Of a stretch of DNA of 57,504 nucleotides, positions 18,497-27,613 are shown piece after piece. Position numbers and translations under genes: made by a program. Under the pieces are notes generated by a model. It had not been told where the DNA came from and did not search any database. It saw nothing but the letters and a program-made list of their open reading frames with translations. The first letter of the stretch is position 1. Each line of letters starts with the position of its first letter. The DNA comes from an uncultured Acidobacteriia bacterium. Its GTDB lineage: Bacteria > Acidobacteriota > Terriglobia > Bryobacterales > Bryobacteraceae. Location: contig CAIQWJ010000014.1 in assembly GCA_903875575.1 (NCBI GenBank), positions 1 to 57,504 on the forward strand, read 5' to 3'.

Positions 18497-19727
18497 AGCA
18501 GCGAAGATTGAAAACGCCGCGGGCGCGGCACCATTGCCGAAGAAGCGTGGCGGTCCGCCGAAGCCACTGATCATCCTTGTGATTCTGGCCGCCATCGGTT
18601 ACGGCGTCTGGAAGAAGTTCCTGCAGCCTGTGCCGGTACCGGAAGGCGTAGTGCAGTTGAGCGGACGCATGGAAGGCGACGATGCGGCCATTGCGCCGAA
18701 GGTTGCCGGGCGCATTGCGGAGATCCGTTTCCGTGAAGGCGATGTGGTGAAGGCCGGGGATGTGATCGCTGTGCTGGACGACATTCAGATGAAGTCGCGC
18801 GAGGATCAGGTGCGGTCGGCAATCGCGAGCGCGGAATCACGGATTGTACTGGCGCAGCAGCAGATTCCGGTGCTGGAATCGCAGCTTCGCGAGAATTCGC
18901 TGCAGGAAGAGCAAGCGAAAGTGGACGCGGATGGCCGCGTGCGGCAGGCAGAGGCGGATCTTGCGGGCACGCAGGCGCAGTTGGCGCAGCAGGAAGCATC
19001 GCTGAAAATCGCAGCCTGGGATAAAACGGCTTACACGAAACTGGCGAAAGACGGCGCGGTGCCGGAGCGGCAGGGGCAGCAGGCCGTATCGACTGCTGAT
19101 GCGCAGGAAGCGATGGTGGCGGCGGCGCGGCGCAAGGTAGAAGCGGCACAGGCTTCGGTCAACGTCGCGAAGGCGAGTTTGAGTAATCCGGGGATTCGCC
19201 AGGCGGCAGCGGCGACGATTCGCACGCAGATTGCACGGCAGCAGGCGGAGATTGCGGGGGCGCGGGATGAAGCGAATCGAATTCGCGAGCAACTGGTGGA
19301 GGCTCAGGCGAACCGCAACGATCTTGTAGTGGTGGCACCGTTCGATGGAACTGTTGTGACGCGTACGGCCGAGCCCGGAGAAGTGGTGCAGGCAGGGACG
19401 CCGATTGTCACGCTGCTGGATATGAGCAAGGTTTATCTGCGCGGGTTCGTGCCAGAGGGGAATATTGGCAAGGTGAAGCTGGGGCAGACGGCGAGGATCT
19501 TTCTGGATTCCGATCCGAGCAAACCGCTCGATGCGGTGGTTTCGCGGATTGATCCGCAGGCCACGTTTACGCCGGAGAATACGTATTTCCGTGATGATCG
19601 CGTGAAGCAGGTGGTGGGAGTCAAGCTCCAGTTGAAAACGGGCATCGGGTTTGCGAAGCCGGGAATGCCGGTGGATGGGGAAATTCTGGTTTCCGGCGAC
19701 ACATGGCCGGCGGAAGTTCGTAAATAA
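18489..19727 (+). CDS. HlyD-type membrane fusion (adaptor) protein
   Basis: A 412-residue periplasmic adaptor (YbhG-like) linking the ABC exporter to TolC. It has an N-terminal anchor (LIILVILAAIGYGVWKKFL, about 27-45), a biotinyl-lipoyl half (GDDAAIAPKVAGRIAEIRF), a long Gln/Ala-rich coiled-coil hairpin (about 100-270), the second lipoyl half (VVVAPFDGTVVTRTAEPGE) and a beta-barrel (VYLRGFVPEGNIGKVKLGQ). It is translationally coupled to tetR. A 14-base perfect palindrome AAATAACGTTATTT (19722-19735) covers its stop codon. Confidence 0.9.
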   Translation: MSEAAKIENAAGAAPLPKKRGGPPKPLIILVILAAIGYGVWKKFLQPVPVPEGVVQLSGRMEGDDAAIAPKVAGRIAEIRFREGDVVKAGDVIAVLDDIQMKSREDQVRSAIASAESRIVLAQQQIPVLESQLRENSLQEEQAKVDADGRVRQAEADLAGTQAQLAQQEASLKIAAWDKTAYTKLAKDGAVPERQGQQAVSTADAQEAMVAAARRKVEAAQASVNVAKASLSNPGIRQAAAATIRTQIARQQAEIAGARDEANRIREQLVEAQANRNDLVVVAPFDGTVVTRTAEPGEVVQAGTPIVTLLDMSKVYLRGFVPEGNIGKVKLGQTARIFLDSDPSKPLDAVVSRIDPQATFTPENTYFRDDRVKQVVGVKLQLKTGIGFAKPGMPVDGEILVSGDTWPAEVRK

Positions 19728-19746
19728 CGTTATTTGCTCCCATCCG

Positions 19747-21747
19747 ATGACCTCGACAACAAGTTTCGGAAGCAGTGCAGTTGCGCCTGTCGCGGGCGCG
19801 GCAGATGTCCCTGCCATTCATGTTGTCGGTCTGACGAAGACGTACGAGGGCAAGGTGGAGGCGGTGCGGGGGATCGACCTCTCGGTGGCGAAGGGCGAGA
19901 TCTTCGGGTTGATCGGGCCGGATGGCGCAGGCAAAACCACGACGTTTCAGATTATGGCCGGGGTCATGGAAGCGACCGCAGGGGCCGTCACGATTTATGG
20001 CGAGCCGGCGAGGGACGCGCGTTTTCATACCGGGTATCTGACGCAGGCGTTCAGTCTGTATCCGGATCTGACGGTTTGGGAGAACATTCGCTATATCGGC
20101 GATTTGCGGCGCGTACGGCCGGAGGAAATCGACGAGCGCGGGCACCGTTATCTGGCGATGTTCGACATGGACCGCTTTCAGGAACGTCTGGCGGGACGGC
20201 TGAGCGGTGGGATGAAACAGAAGCTGTCGCTGGTTTGCGCGTTAGTCGCGCAGCCGCAGGTGTTGTTGCTGGACGAGCCGACGACGGGCGTAGATCCGGT
20301 TTCGCGCCGCGAATTCTGGGATACGCTGGCGCACCTGGCGGCGGACGGGCTCACGATCATGATTGCAACGCCCTATCTGGATGAGGCGGAGCGGTGCCAT
20401 CGCGTGGCGCTGATGCATCTCGGGCAGATTCGCGAGATTGGGACGCCGGAAGAGTTACGGGAACGTTTGGGCGCGCGAAGGCTGGAAGTTCACACGAGCG
20501 ATCTGGGCAAGGCGGAAGAAGTGCTTTCGGCTGCTGCGGAGAGTAACCCGGAGGTGCGGCGCGAGATTATCGACGTGCAGCGGTTTGGCGATCGGCTGGA
20601 TGTGATTGCGCCAAATCCGAAACGCGGGCGGGTGGTGCTGGAAGAGACGCTGAAGGCTGCGGGCCTGACGTCTGACGTTTATCGGGAAGATTCACCGGCG
20701 CTGGAAAACGTGTTTGTTGCGACGCTGCGTGCGGCAGGGCAGGAGATGAAGGCTCCACCTTATCCCGGGGTGCACGGGCATGGAGACCTGAAGGGAAAGA
20801 TCGCGATTGGGGCGACGAACCTGACGAAGATGTTCGGAAATTTCGCGGCAGTTAGGAACGTGAGTCTGGACGTTCGATATGGCGAGATTTACGGGTTGCT
20901 GGGAGCGAACGGAGCGGGGAAGACGACCACGATCAAGATGCTTTGCGGGCTGCTGGATCCGACCACCGGGGACATGCAACTGACGGGGCAACGCGGCGCT
21001 TTGCGGACGCCGGAAGTGCGGGAGCGGATCGGCTACATGTCGCAGAAGTTTTCGCTGTATGACGATCTTTCGATTGGCGAAAATCTGGATTTTTTCGCGG
21101 GCGTGTACGGAGTGCCGGAGCGGGAGCGCGAAGACAAGAAGCGCTGGGTGATGGCGTTTGCCGGGTTGGAAGGCAAGCTGGATCTGATTACGGGAAGTTT
21201 GCCGGGCGGTTGGAAGCAGCGCGTTGCGTTCGGTGCGTCGATCATGCACGAGCCGGAGGTGCTGTTTCTGGATGAGCCGACTTCAGGCGTGGACCCGCTG
21301 GCGAGGCGCGCGTTCTGGCGAATGATCAACAAGCTGGCAGATCTGGGGACGGCGATCCTGGTGACGACGCACTATCTGGAGGAAGCGGAGCAGTGCAACC
21401 GTTTGGGGTTTATGGTGGCCGGGGAACTGGCGGCGGAAGGCACTCCGCGCGGGGTGAAGGCGCAACAGGGCGGGCATCTGCTGGAGTTCATTGTGGACCA
21501 GCCGCAGAAGGCTTCGGATCTTCTGCGACAGGGCACGGAGCGGTGGCGTGTGTCGCTGTTCGGCGATCGGTTACATGTGATTACTGACGACAACCTGGAA
21601 GCCGGACACGATGCGACGGTGGCGAAACTGGTGGCCGCGGGGATCGGAATTCAGTCCGTGGTGGAAGAGCAGTACTCGCTCGAAGACGTGTTCATCGCCG
21701 TGGTGGAGAAGGCGCGGCGGCAGGGCAAGGTTGGCAGTGAAGATTAA
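19747..21747 (+). CDS. ABC exporter ATPase with two fused nucleotide-binding domains (YbhF-like)
   Basis: A 666-residue protein with two ABC ATPase halves. Half 1: Walker A GPDGAGKTT (57-65), signature LSGGMKQK (about 152), Walker B LLLDEPTTGVD (about 173). Half 2: Walker A GANGAGKTT (about 388), a degenerate signature LPGGWKQR (about 483), Walker B LFLDEPTSGVD (about 505). Fusion is typical of YbhF-type drug exporters. ATG 19747 (MTSTTSFGSS) is chosen; the frame extends upstream only through the HlyD gene. The LSGG to LPGG change in half 2 may make one composite ATP site weaker. Confidence 0.92.
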   Translation: MTSTTSFGSSAVAPVAGAADVPAIHVVGLTKTYEGKVEAVRGIDLSVAKGEIFGLIGPDGAGKTTTFQIMAGVMEATAGAVTIYGEPARDARFHTGYLTQAFSLYPDLTVWENIRYIGDLRRVRPEEIDERGHRYLAMFDMDRFQERLAGRLSGGMKQKLSLVCALVAQPQVLLLDEPTTGVDPVSRREFWDTLAHLAADGLTIMIATPYLDEAERCHRVALMHLGQIREIGTPEELRERLGARRLEVHTSDLGKAEEVLSAAAESNPEVRREIIDVQRFGDRLDVIAPNPKRGRVVLEETLKAAGLTSDVYREDSPALENVFVATLRAAGQEMKAPPYPGVHGHGDLKGKIAIGATNLTKMFGNFAAVRNVSLDVRYGEIYGLLGANGAGKTTTIKMLCGLLDPTTGDMQLTGQRGALRTPEVRERIGYMSQKFSLYDDLSIGENLDFFAGVYGVPEREREDKKRWVMAFAGLEGKLDLITGSLPGGWKQRVAFGASIMHEPEVLFLDEPTSGVDPLARRAFWRMINKLADLGTAILVTTHYLEEAEQCNRLGFMVAGELAAEGTPRGVKAQQGGHLLEFIVDQPQKASDLLRQGTERWRVSLFGDRLHVITDDNLEAGHDATVAKLVAAGIGIQSVVEEQYSLEDVFIAVVEKARRQGKVGSED

Positions 21748-21781
21748 CTGGAAATGCGATGCCGGGAGGCGTCAGTAAGTC

Positions 21782-22888
21782 ATGCGTCGGATACTTGCTC
21801 AGGCTCAAAAAGAACTCACCCAGATTGCTCGCGACAAGCTGGCGCTGGCGCTGGCGCTGGTACTGCCGCTGGCGCTGCTGATGCTGATGAGTACCGCGAT
21901 ATCGCTGACGGTGACGGGAATTCCCATCATTGTGCAGGATCTGGATGGTTCGCCGGCTTCGCGGGATTTCATTGATGCATTCCGGGCTTCGAATACGTTT
22001 CACGTGGTGTCCTTTCCGGAGTCGCGGCAGCCATCCGAGGCCTTCCGGACGAACATCGCGCGCGCCGCGTTGATCATTCCTTCCCACTTCGGGCAGGATC
22101 TGGCGCGAGGCACGAATTCCGATGTTCAACTGCAGGTGGACGCGAGCGACGCGAACACGGCCAAGCTGGTGCAAGGGTATTCGGCGGAGATTGTGGCGGC
22201 GTATGTGGCTCGCAATGGCGGGTCCTCCCGTCCTGTGCCTGTGACGGCCGATGTGCGGCTCTGGTTTAATCCGGGGCGCGATTCGAAGAAATTTTACGGG
22301 CCAGGGATTTTCGTGCTGGGCATCTCGATGTTCCCGCCTTTGCTGGCGACGCTGGCTTCGGCGAAGGAAGGCGAACTGAAGACGATTCTTCAGGTGTATG
22401 TTTCCAATATTCCGGCGCATGAGTTTTTGCTGGGCAAGATACTGGCGTTCATGATCATCGCGCTGGTGGAGGCTGCGCTGGAGCTTGTCCTGCTGTTCAC
22501 GTATTTCGGCCTGCATTTTGCGGGGGATCCGACGCCGTTTCTTGTGGCGACGGTGCTGTATGCGTTTTGCGTGGCAACGTTCGGGACGCTGATCGGCTGC
22601 GCTGTGCCGAATCAGGCAGCGGCGATTCAGGCGGTGGCGATGGGTGGATTCCTGCTGGTATTCCTGCTCTCAGGCCTGTTGTTTCCGATTACGAATATTC
22701 CGATTCAGATCCGGTGGCTTTCGGGAATTGTCTGGGGTAAATATTACATCGAGATTGTGCGCGACGCGCTGCTGACGGGCGGCGGTTGGCCGGCGATGTG
22801 GACAAACGTGCTGGCGATCGGCGGCATTGGCGCGTTCTTCTTCGTGATGGCGTGGCGGAAGATGCGGAGGATGCAACTCGCGATATGA
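21782..22888 (+). CDS. ABC-2 type permease, first of pair (YbhS-like)
   Basis: A 368-residue inner-membrane protein of the ABC-2 family. It has one N-terminal segment (LALALALVLPLALLMLMSTA), a periplasmic domain of about 150 residues and a five-helix C-terminal block (ISMFPPLLATLASAKEGELK, then AVPNQAAAIQAVAMGGFLLV). It pairs with the next permease and the double ATPase to export hydrophobic compounds. It overlaps the next gene by 4 bases (ATGA). Confidence 0.9.
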   Translation: MRRILAQAQKELTQIARDKLALALALVLPLALLMLMSTAISLTVTGIPIIVQDLDGSPASRDFIDAFRASNTFHVVSFPESRQPSEAFRTNIARAALIIPSHFGQDLARGTNSDVQLQVDASDANTAKLVQGYSAEIVAAYVARNGGSSRPVPVTADVRLWFNPGRDSKKFYGPGIFVLGISMFPPLLATLASAKEGELKTILQVYVSNIPAHEFLLGKILAFMIIALVEAALELVLLFTYFGLHFAGDPTPFLVATVLYAFCVATFGTLIGCAVPNQAAAIQAVAMGGFLLVFLLSGLLFPITNIPIQIRWLSGIVWGKYYIEIVRDALLTGGGWPAMWTNVLAIGGIGAFFFVMAWRKMRRMQLAI

Positions 22889-24051
22889 ATATCCTCAGTA
22901 AACTCATGAACCCGCGGCTGGGGGCGCTGATCCGCAAGGAATTTGCGCAGATCCGGCGAGACCGGCGGCTGGCGATTTCGCTGGTGATCCCGCCGGTGAT
23001 GCAACTGGTGCTGTTCGGTTATGCCTTGAATGCGACGGTGAGCCATCTGCAACTGGGAGTGGTGGACGACAGCCACTCGGCGCAGAGCCGCGATCTGATT
23101 GCGACGATGACGCAGAGCGGCAGCTTTGAGTTAGCCCGCACCTATGGGTCAGTCCAGGAACTTGGCGAGGCGCTCTCGCGTGGCGAACTGGATGCCGGGC
23201 TGGCGGTGCCGATGGATTTCGAAAAAGATCTGCTGCGCGGCAGGCCGACTTCGGTGCAGGTGCTGCTGAATGCGATGAACGCAAATACGGCGGCGATTGG
23301 GCAGGGTTATGCGGAGGGCGTGATCCAGAACTGGAACCGGACGTTTGCGCAGGGCGGGCTGCACGCGCAGTTCAGGCAGATTCCCACAAATCCGGCAACG
23401 CGACGGGGGAAAATTCTGCTGCATCCGGCGTTTCTATTCAATCCGGGGTTGATCACTAACTGGTTTACTGTGACCGGGACGTTCGGGGTGCTGCTGATGC
23501 TGAACGGTTCGCTGGTTTCTTCGGGCTCGATGATTAAGGAGCGTGAGCGGGGGACCGTGGAGCAATTGCTGATGACTCCGGCTACGACGAGCGAAATTAT
23601 CATCGCGAAGATCCTGCCTTTGTTCCTGCTTTTGTGCATGCTGGTGCTGTTTGCGGCGGCACTGTTGAGATTGATCTTCGATGTTCCGTTCCGCGGCAAC
23701 CTGTTTCTGGTGCTTTCCGGCGGTGCGCTTTGCGTGCTGTGCGGGATTGGTGTGGGGACGTTTATCGCTACCTATACGAAGTCGGCGCAGCAGGCGCAGT
23801 TGATGGCGTTTTTCATCAACCCGCCGTTGTCGTCGCTCTCAGGGTCGTTATCTCCGGTGGAAGCGATGCCGCAGTGGCTGCAACCGGTGACGCTGCTGAA
23901 TCCGATCCGGCATTTCAGCATCATCACGCGGTCCTGCATGCTGAAGGGCAGCGGGATGGACACGTTGTGGCCAAATTATCTGGCGTTAATTGGATTTGCA
24001 ACCGTACTGCTGACGCTCAGCGTGCGGAGATTCAGAAAGCAATTGGGCTAA
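22885..24051 (+). CDS. ABC-2 type permease, second of pair (YbhR-like)
   Basis: A 388-residue partner permease with the same layout: N-terminal helix (LAISLVIPPVMQLVLFGYAL), periplasmic domain, and SSGSMIKERERGTVEQLLMT, the cytoplasmic coupling segment typical of ABC-2 exporters, followed by about five helices. ATG 22885 lies in the ATGA overlap with the first permease; the frame extends upstream only through that gene. The TolC gene starts 2 bases after its stop. Confidence 0.9.
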   Translation: MNILSKLMNPRLGALIRKEFAQIRRDRRLAISLVIPPVMQLVLFGYALNATVSHLQLGVVDDSHSAQSRDLIATMTQSGSFELARTYGSVQELGEALSRGELDAGLAVPMDFEKDLLRGRPTSVQVLLNAMNANTAAIGQGYAEGVIQNWNRTFAQGGLHAQFRQIPTNPATRRGKILLHPAFLFNPGLITNWFTVTGTFGVLLMLNGSLVSSGSMIKERERGTVEQLLMTPATTSEIIIAKILPLFLLLCMLVLFAAALLRLIFDVPFRGNLFLVLSGGALCVLCGIGVGTFIATYTKSAQQAQLMAFFINPPLSSLSGSLSPVEAMPQWLQPVTLLNPIRHFSIITRSCMLKGSGMDTLWPNYLALIGFATVLLTLSVRRFRKQLG

Positions 24052-24053
24052 GT

Positions 24054-25574
24054 ATGACGAACAGACTTCTTTCGATTCTTGTGGTGGGAATGGCTTTGTC
24101 AGCCGGAGTTGCGATGGCGCAGCAGGGCGCGGGCGGTGGCGGCGGAACGATGGCGGCGCAGTTGCCGCTTTCCGGGCGCACGTCGTCGGCGGGGTCTGTG
24201 ACCGCGACGCAGTCTTCGGTGGCCGGGACGAATTCGAGCGTGAACACGCTGAACAGCAGTGTGTCGGTGCAGGGAAATTACGGTGGGAGCACGAACAGCA
24301 CGGCTGCAATGCCGTTTTCGGGAAAGCTCGGGCTGCATGAGGCGATTCAGCGCGGTCTGGCGGCGAATCTGAGTGCCGTAGGGCTGGCGTCGGCATTGAA
24401 GCAGGCGGAGGGGCAGGCGATTGTGGCGCGGTCCGCGCTGTTGCCGAATATCAACGGCGGGTACAAAGAGAACGTTCTGGAAAACGATCTCCAGATCATG
24501 GGCATCAAGTTCCCGGGAGTGCCGAAAGTGGTAGGACCTCTGGCGTATTTCGATTTGCGGGCTTCTGTGACGCAGTCGGTTGCGGATCTGACGGCGATTA
24601 ACAACATGAAGGCCGCGAAGGAAGGTATCGCGGCGCAGCAGCAGCAGATTCAGGATACGCGCGATGTCATCGTGCTCGCAGTGGGCGGGGCTTACCTGCA
24701 GACGATCGCGGCGAAGGCGCGCGTGATTGCGGCGAAGTCTCAGGTGGAGACGGCGACGGCGCTGTATAAGCAGATACAGCAGAGCAGGGAATCGGGCGTG
24801 GCGGCGCAGATCGATGTGAATCGCAGCCGTGTTCAACTGGCGATGCAGCAGCAGCGGTTAGCGACTTTGCAGAATGACTTAGCCCGGCAGAAGATCAATC
24901 TGGCGCGGCTGACTGGGTTGCCGCCGAACGACAACTACGACATTACGGATGAAGTGCCGTTTGCTCCGGCACCAGTACTGGCCGTGGACGACGCGGTGAA
25001 GCAATCGATGACCGCGCGTTTTGATCTGAAGGCGGCGGAAACGCAGGTGCGGGCGGCGGAACGCGCGAGACTGGCGGCGAAGGATGAACGGCTGCCCACG
25101 CTGGCGATCAGCGGGGACTATGGCGTACTGGGGCCGCGCCTCAATGAAGGGGCCACGACGTTCACCTTCCAGGCGAGTCTGAAGGTGCCGATCTGGCAGG
25201 GCGGCAGAGCCGCGGGCGACCTGAAAATGGCGGATGCGACTCTGGAGCAGCGGCGGTCTGAGGTGGTGGATCTGCGGGGACGGATTGAGAGCGAGATTCG
25301 GAATTCGTTTCTGGATCTGGAGGCGGCGGCGAGTCAACTGGAACTGGCGAAATCGAACCAGGCCCTGGCGCGGGAGACGCTGAAACTGGCGCAGGAGAAG
25401 CTGGAAGTGGGAGTGGGGACGACGGTGGAAGTGACGCAGGCGGGGAATGATGTGGCATCGGCCGATCTGGACTACATCACCAGTTTGTTTGCTCATAACC
25501 TGGCGAAGCTGAGCCTGGCGCGGGAACTGGGGAACGCGGATAAGAAGCTGGACGAGTATTTGAAGGTGCAATAA
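24054..25574 (+). CDS. TolC-family outer membrane efflux protein
   Basis: A 506-residue outer-membrane channel with signal peptide LLSILVVGMALSAGVAMAQ. A Gly/Ser/Thr/Asn-rich stretch (about 20-85) precedes the first OEP repeat (GKLGLHEAIQRGLAANLSAV); long amphipathic helices and the second repeat (LKAAETQVRAAERARLAAKD) follow. The low-complexity N-terminal insert is unusual. Having the channel in the same operon as regulator, adaptor, ATPase and both permeases makes this a complete tripartite exporter. Confidence 0.9.
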   Translation: MTNRLLSILVVGMALSAGVAMAQQGAGGGGGTMAAQLPLSGRTSSAGSVTATQSSVAGTNSSVNTLNSSVSVQGNYGGSTNSTAAMPFSGKLGLHEAIQRGLAANLSAVGLASALKQAEGQAIVARSALLPNINGGYKENVLENDLQIMGIKFPGVPKVVGPLAYFDLRASVTQSVADLTAINNMKAAKEGIAAQQQQIQDTRDVIVLAVGGAYLQTIAAKARVIAAKSQVETATALYKQIQQSRESGVAAQIDVNRSRVQLAMQQQRLATLQNDLARQKINLARLTGLPPNDNYDITDEVPFAPAPVLAVDDAVKQSMTARFDLKAAETQVRAAERARLAAKDERLPTLAISGDYGVLGPRLNEGATTFTFQASLKVPIWQGGRAAGDLKMADATLEQRRSEVVDLRGRIESEIRNSFLDLEAAASQLELAKSNQALARETLKLAQEKLEVGVGTTVEVTQAGNDVASADLDYITSLFAHNLAKLSLARELGNADKKLDEYLKVQ

Positions 25575-25587
25575 ACGCGCAGGGGCT

Positions 25588-26595
25588 TTAATTGCTGAGC
25601 TGCGTGGCTGATCGCGTGGGCAGGATCATCACCTGGCGCGGGCAACTGCCTTCTTCGACGTGAACACTTCTGGAGATCAGGACGTTTCGGTTGGTCCGCG
25701 GGAAGCCGGCTTCGAGGAGTGATACCCGGTAGTCGCCCTCAGCCAGGCCATCGAAGAAGAAGCGGCCATCGGTGTCGGCCTGCGTGTATCTTCGCGAACT
25801 TCCTGAGTCCAGTTCCAAAATGGAGCCGACAGCGGGCGAGGTGATGCTGTTTTCGTAGCGCGGCAGATTTTGATCGGCGACGCTGGCGCTGACGAAGCCC
25901 TCCAGACGAGCCGATTCCATCGGTGAATTCTGCAGGAAATACAGATACGCCAGATCGCCTTTCTCTGACGACAAGCGGGTGGTTCGCATGCAGGCGCTGG
26001 TGTCGAGGCGTTCAGAACCTTCGTCCTGGGATGCGTAGACCAGGTACGTTTCTCCAACCTGGAAGTCGATGCCGCAATCGCCGGTGGGTGTGGCGATGTC
26101 GAGAAAGGCTGGTTGGGATTCCTTCTTGTCGTCGTCGGTCGGGTCGTCGTCCGAACTGTGCTTAAAGAACGTGCGGACGCGGAAGCGGGCGAGCCGGCCT
26201 TCGGCCTGCGCTTCTTCAAACGCGCTTTGCAGCGCGGTCCGGGTTTTGGCGTCGGCGAAGCGGGAGCGGACTGAGTCGGCGAGTCCGGCGAACATCTGCT
26301 GGTACACGCTCTTGAGTTTGGCGAAAGCTTCCGGTGAGTTGTCAGCCTTCAGGCGTTCGATTTCGGCGGCGGGAAGAGCGGATGCGGCGTCAGACCGTTT
26401 GAACGGATCAAGGAACGGCGGGTAGACGGCTTCCACGGTGCCGATGAAGATGACGTCAGACTGTTTGGCTTCGTCGCAGACGCCGAACTGCACCAAGCAG
26501 GGGCAGGCGGCGGCGAGTCTGACGGGGTTCGCAAAAGTCAGACATACGGTGGCGAGGGCAAGTGCCGGGGGCAAACTGGAGAAGGCGCGCCACAT
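25588..26595 (-). CDS. secreted protein with TIMP/netrin-like domain and C-terminal carboxypeptidase-regulatory-like domain
   Basis: A 335-residue protein. After the signal peptide the mature start CPCLVQFGVCDEAKQSDVIF, with CGIDFQVGETYLVYA and SACMRT later, matches the tissue-inhibitor-of-metalloprotease/NTR-like fold with paired cysteines. Residues about 225-310 form one Ig-like unit (LEGFVSASVADQNLPRYENS, FFFDGLAEGDYRVSLL). It is convergent with the efflux operon, 13 bases between stops. Function is unknown; protein binding at the cell surface is plausible. Confidence 0.7.
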   Translation of the reverse strand: MWRAFSSLPPALALATVCLTFANPVRLAAACPCLVQFGVCDEAKQSDVIFIGTVEAVYPPFLDPFKRSDAASALPAAEIERLKADNSPEAFAKLKSVYQQMFAGLADSVRSRFADAKTRTALQSAFEEAQAEGRLARFRVRTFFKHSSDDDPTDDDKKESQPAFLDIATPTGDCGIDFQVGETYLVYASQDEGSERLDTSACMRTTRLSSEKGDLAYLYFLQNSPMESARLEGFVSASVADQNLPRYENSITSPAVGSILELDSGSSRRYTQADTDGRFFFDGLAEGDYRVSLLEAGFPRTNRNVLISRSVHVEEGSCPRQVMILPTRSATQLSN

Positions 26596-26644
26596 GGCCT
26601 CATGCTAACAAGAGAAGCCGCGCGGGGTTTTGGTGAGCCTCCGG

Positions 26645-26650
26645 TATAAT
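26645..26650 (+). promoter_or_regulatory. TATAAT -10 element before the second isomerase
   Basis: A consensus TATAAT lies 31 bases upstream of the ATG at 26681, with GGAG at 26671. No clear -35 at the right distance was seen. Confidence 0.4.
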
Positions 26651-26680
26651 TGGCACGGGAACGTGGATCAGGAGCGTGGC

Positions 26681-27613
26681 ATGAACTATTCGAGAAGAGA
26701 TTTCGGGAAGATCGCGATGGCCGCGGTGCCAGCGGTTGCCGCGCTTTCGGTGCCGGCGCTTTCGGTTCCGGCGGAAGCCGCCGCCCCGAATTCCAAAATC
26801 ACGGGCGTTCAGATCGGCGTGATCAGCTATAGCTTCCGGCAGGGTGTGCCCAAGGCCGATCTTCCACGCGTCATCGCCGGCCTGGGCATCAACTCGGTGG
26901 AACTGATGTCCGGCGACGCGGAGGCGCTTGCGGGCGCTCCGGCGGCCACAGACAAGGCTGCTCTGGCGGCCTGGCGCGCGGCGGCGACTCCGACGACGTT
27001 TGAGGCGGTACGGAAAAAGTTCGACGATGTTGGCGTGGAACTGCAAATCCTTTGCTACAACATGGGCGTGGCCATCACGGACGATGAAATCGACTACGCA
27101 TTCCGCATGGCGCGTGCCACCGGCGTGAGGGGAATTTCCTCCAGTTCGACAATTTCCACGGCGAAGCGGGCATCCGTTTTTGCCGCCAAACACAAGCTGC
27201 TGTGGGCTGGACACGGGCATAACAACATTACGGACCCGGAGCAGCTATCGAATGAGGACTCATTCGATAAGATGCTGGCTTTCAATGACTACATGCGGGC
27301 GAATCTGGATCTGGGTCACTTCAACCAGACTGGTGAGGATCCGGTTGCGTTCATGCAGCGGCATTCCGACCGAATCCTGAATATTCACCTGAAGGACAGT
27401 ACGGCACCGAAGGTGTTCGGCACGGTTTCCAACACCCTCACTGTATGGGGAGATGGAAATGCCCCGATTCGCCAGGCGCTGATCATGATGCGACGGGAAC
27501 GCTGGCCATTCCTTGCCAATATCGAATTTGAATATGCGATACCGGCAGGGTCCGATGCGGTCACCGAAGTTGGAAAGTGTCTCGATTTTGTGAAGAACTG
27601 CCTGGCGACCTAG
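26681..27613 (+). CDS. Tat-exported sugar phosphate isomerase/epimerase-like protein lacking one metal ligand
   Basis: A 310-residue paralogue of the protein at 831. It has a Tat signal (SRRDFGKIAMAA) and the same barrel motifs: His178/180 (GHGH), Asp210 (NLDLGH), His236 (IHLKD) and Glu284 (IEFEY). Where the paralogue has Glu167 (ISTEGKFSE), this one has Ser155 (ISSSSTIST), so one expected metal ligand is missing. GGAG lies 6 bases before ATG 26681. The stop overlaps the stop of the convergent stress-protein gene in a shared CTAG. It may bind a sugar without catalysis, or use a different metal site. Confidence 0.85.
   Translation: MNYSRRDFGKIAMAAVPAVAALSVPALSVPAEAAAPNSKITGVQIGVISYSFRQGVPKADLPRVIAGLGINSVELMSGDAEALAGAPAATDKAALAAWRAAATPTTFEAVRKKFDDVGVELQILCYNMGVAITDDEIDYAFRMARATGVRGISSSSTISTAKRASVFAAKHKLLWAGHGHNNITDPEQLSNEDSFDKMLAFNDYMRANLDLGHFNQTGEDPVAFMQRHSDRILNIHLKDSTAPKVFGTVSNTLTVWGDGNAPIRQALIMMRRERWPFLANIEFEYAIPAGSDAVTEVGKCLDFVKNCLAT

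Noticed and set aside
23634-24053. upstream extension of the TolC frame
   Set aside because: It runs through the permease gene in another frame; ATG 24054 begins a proper signal peptide two bases after the permease stop.
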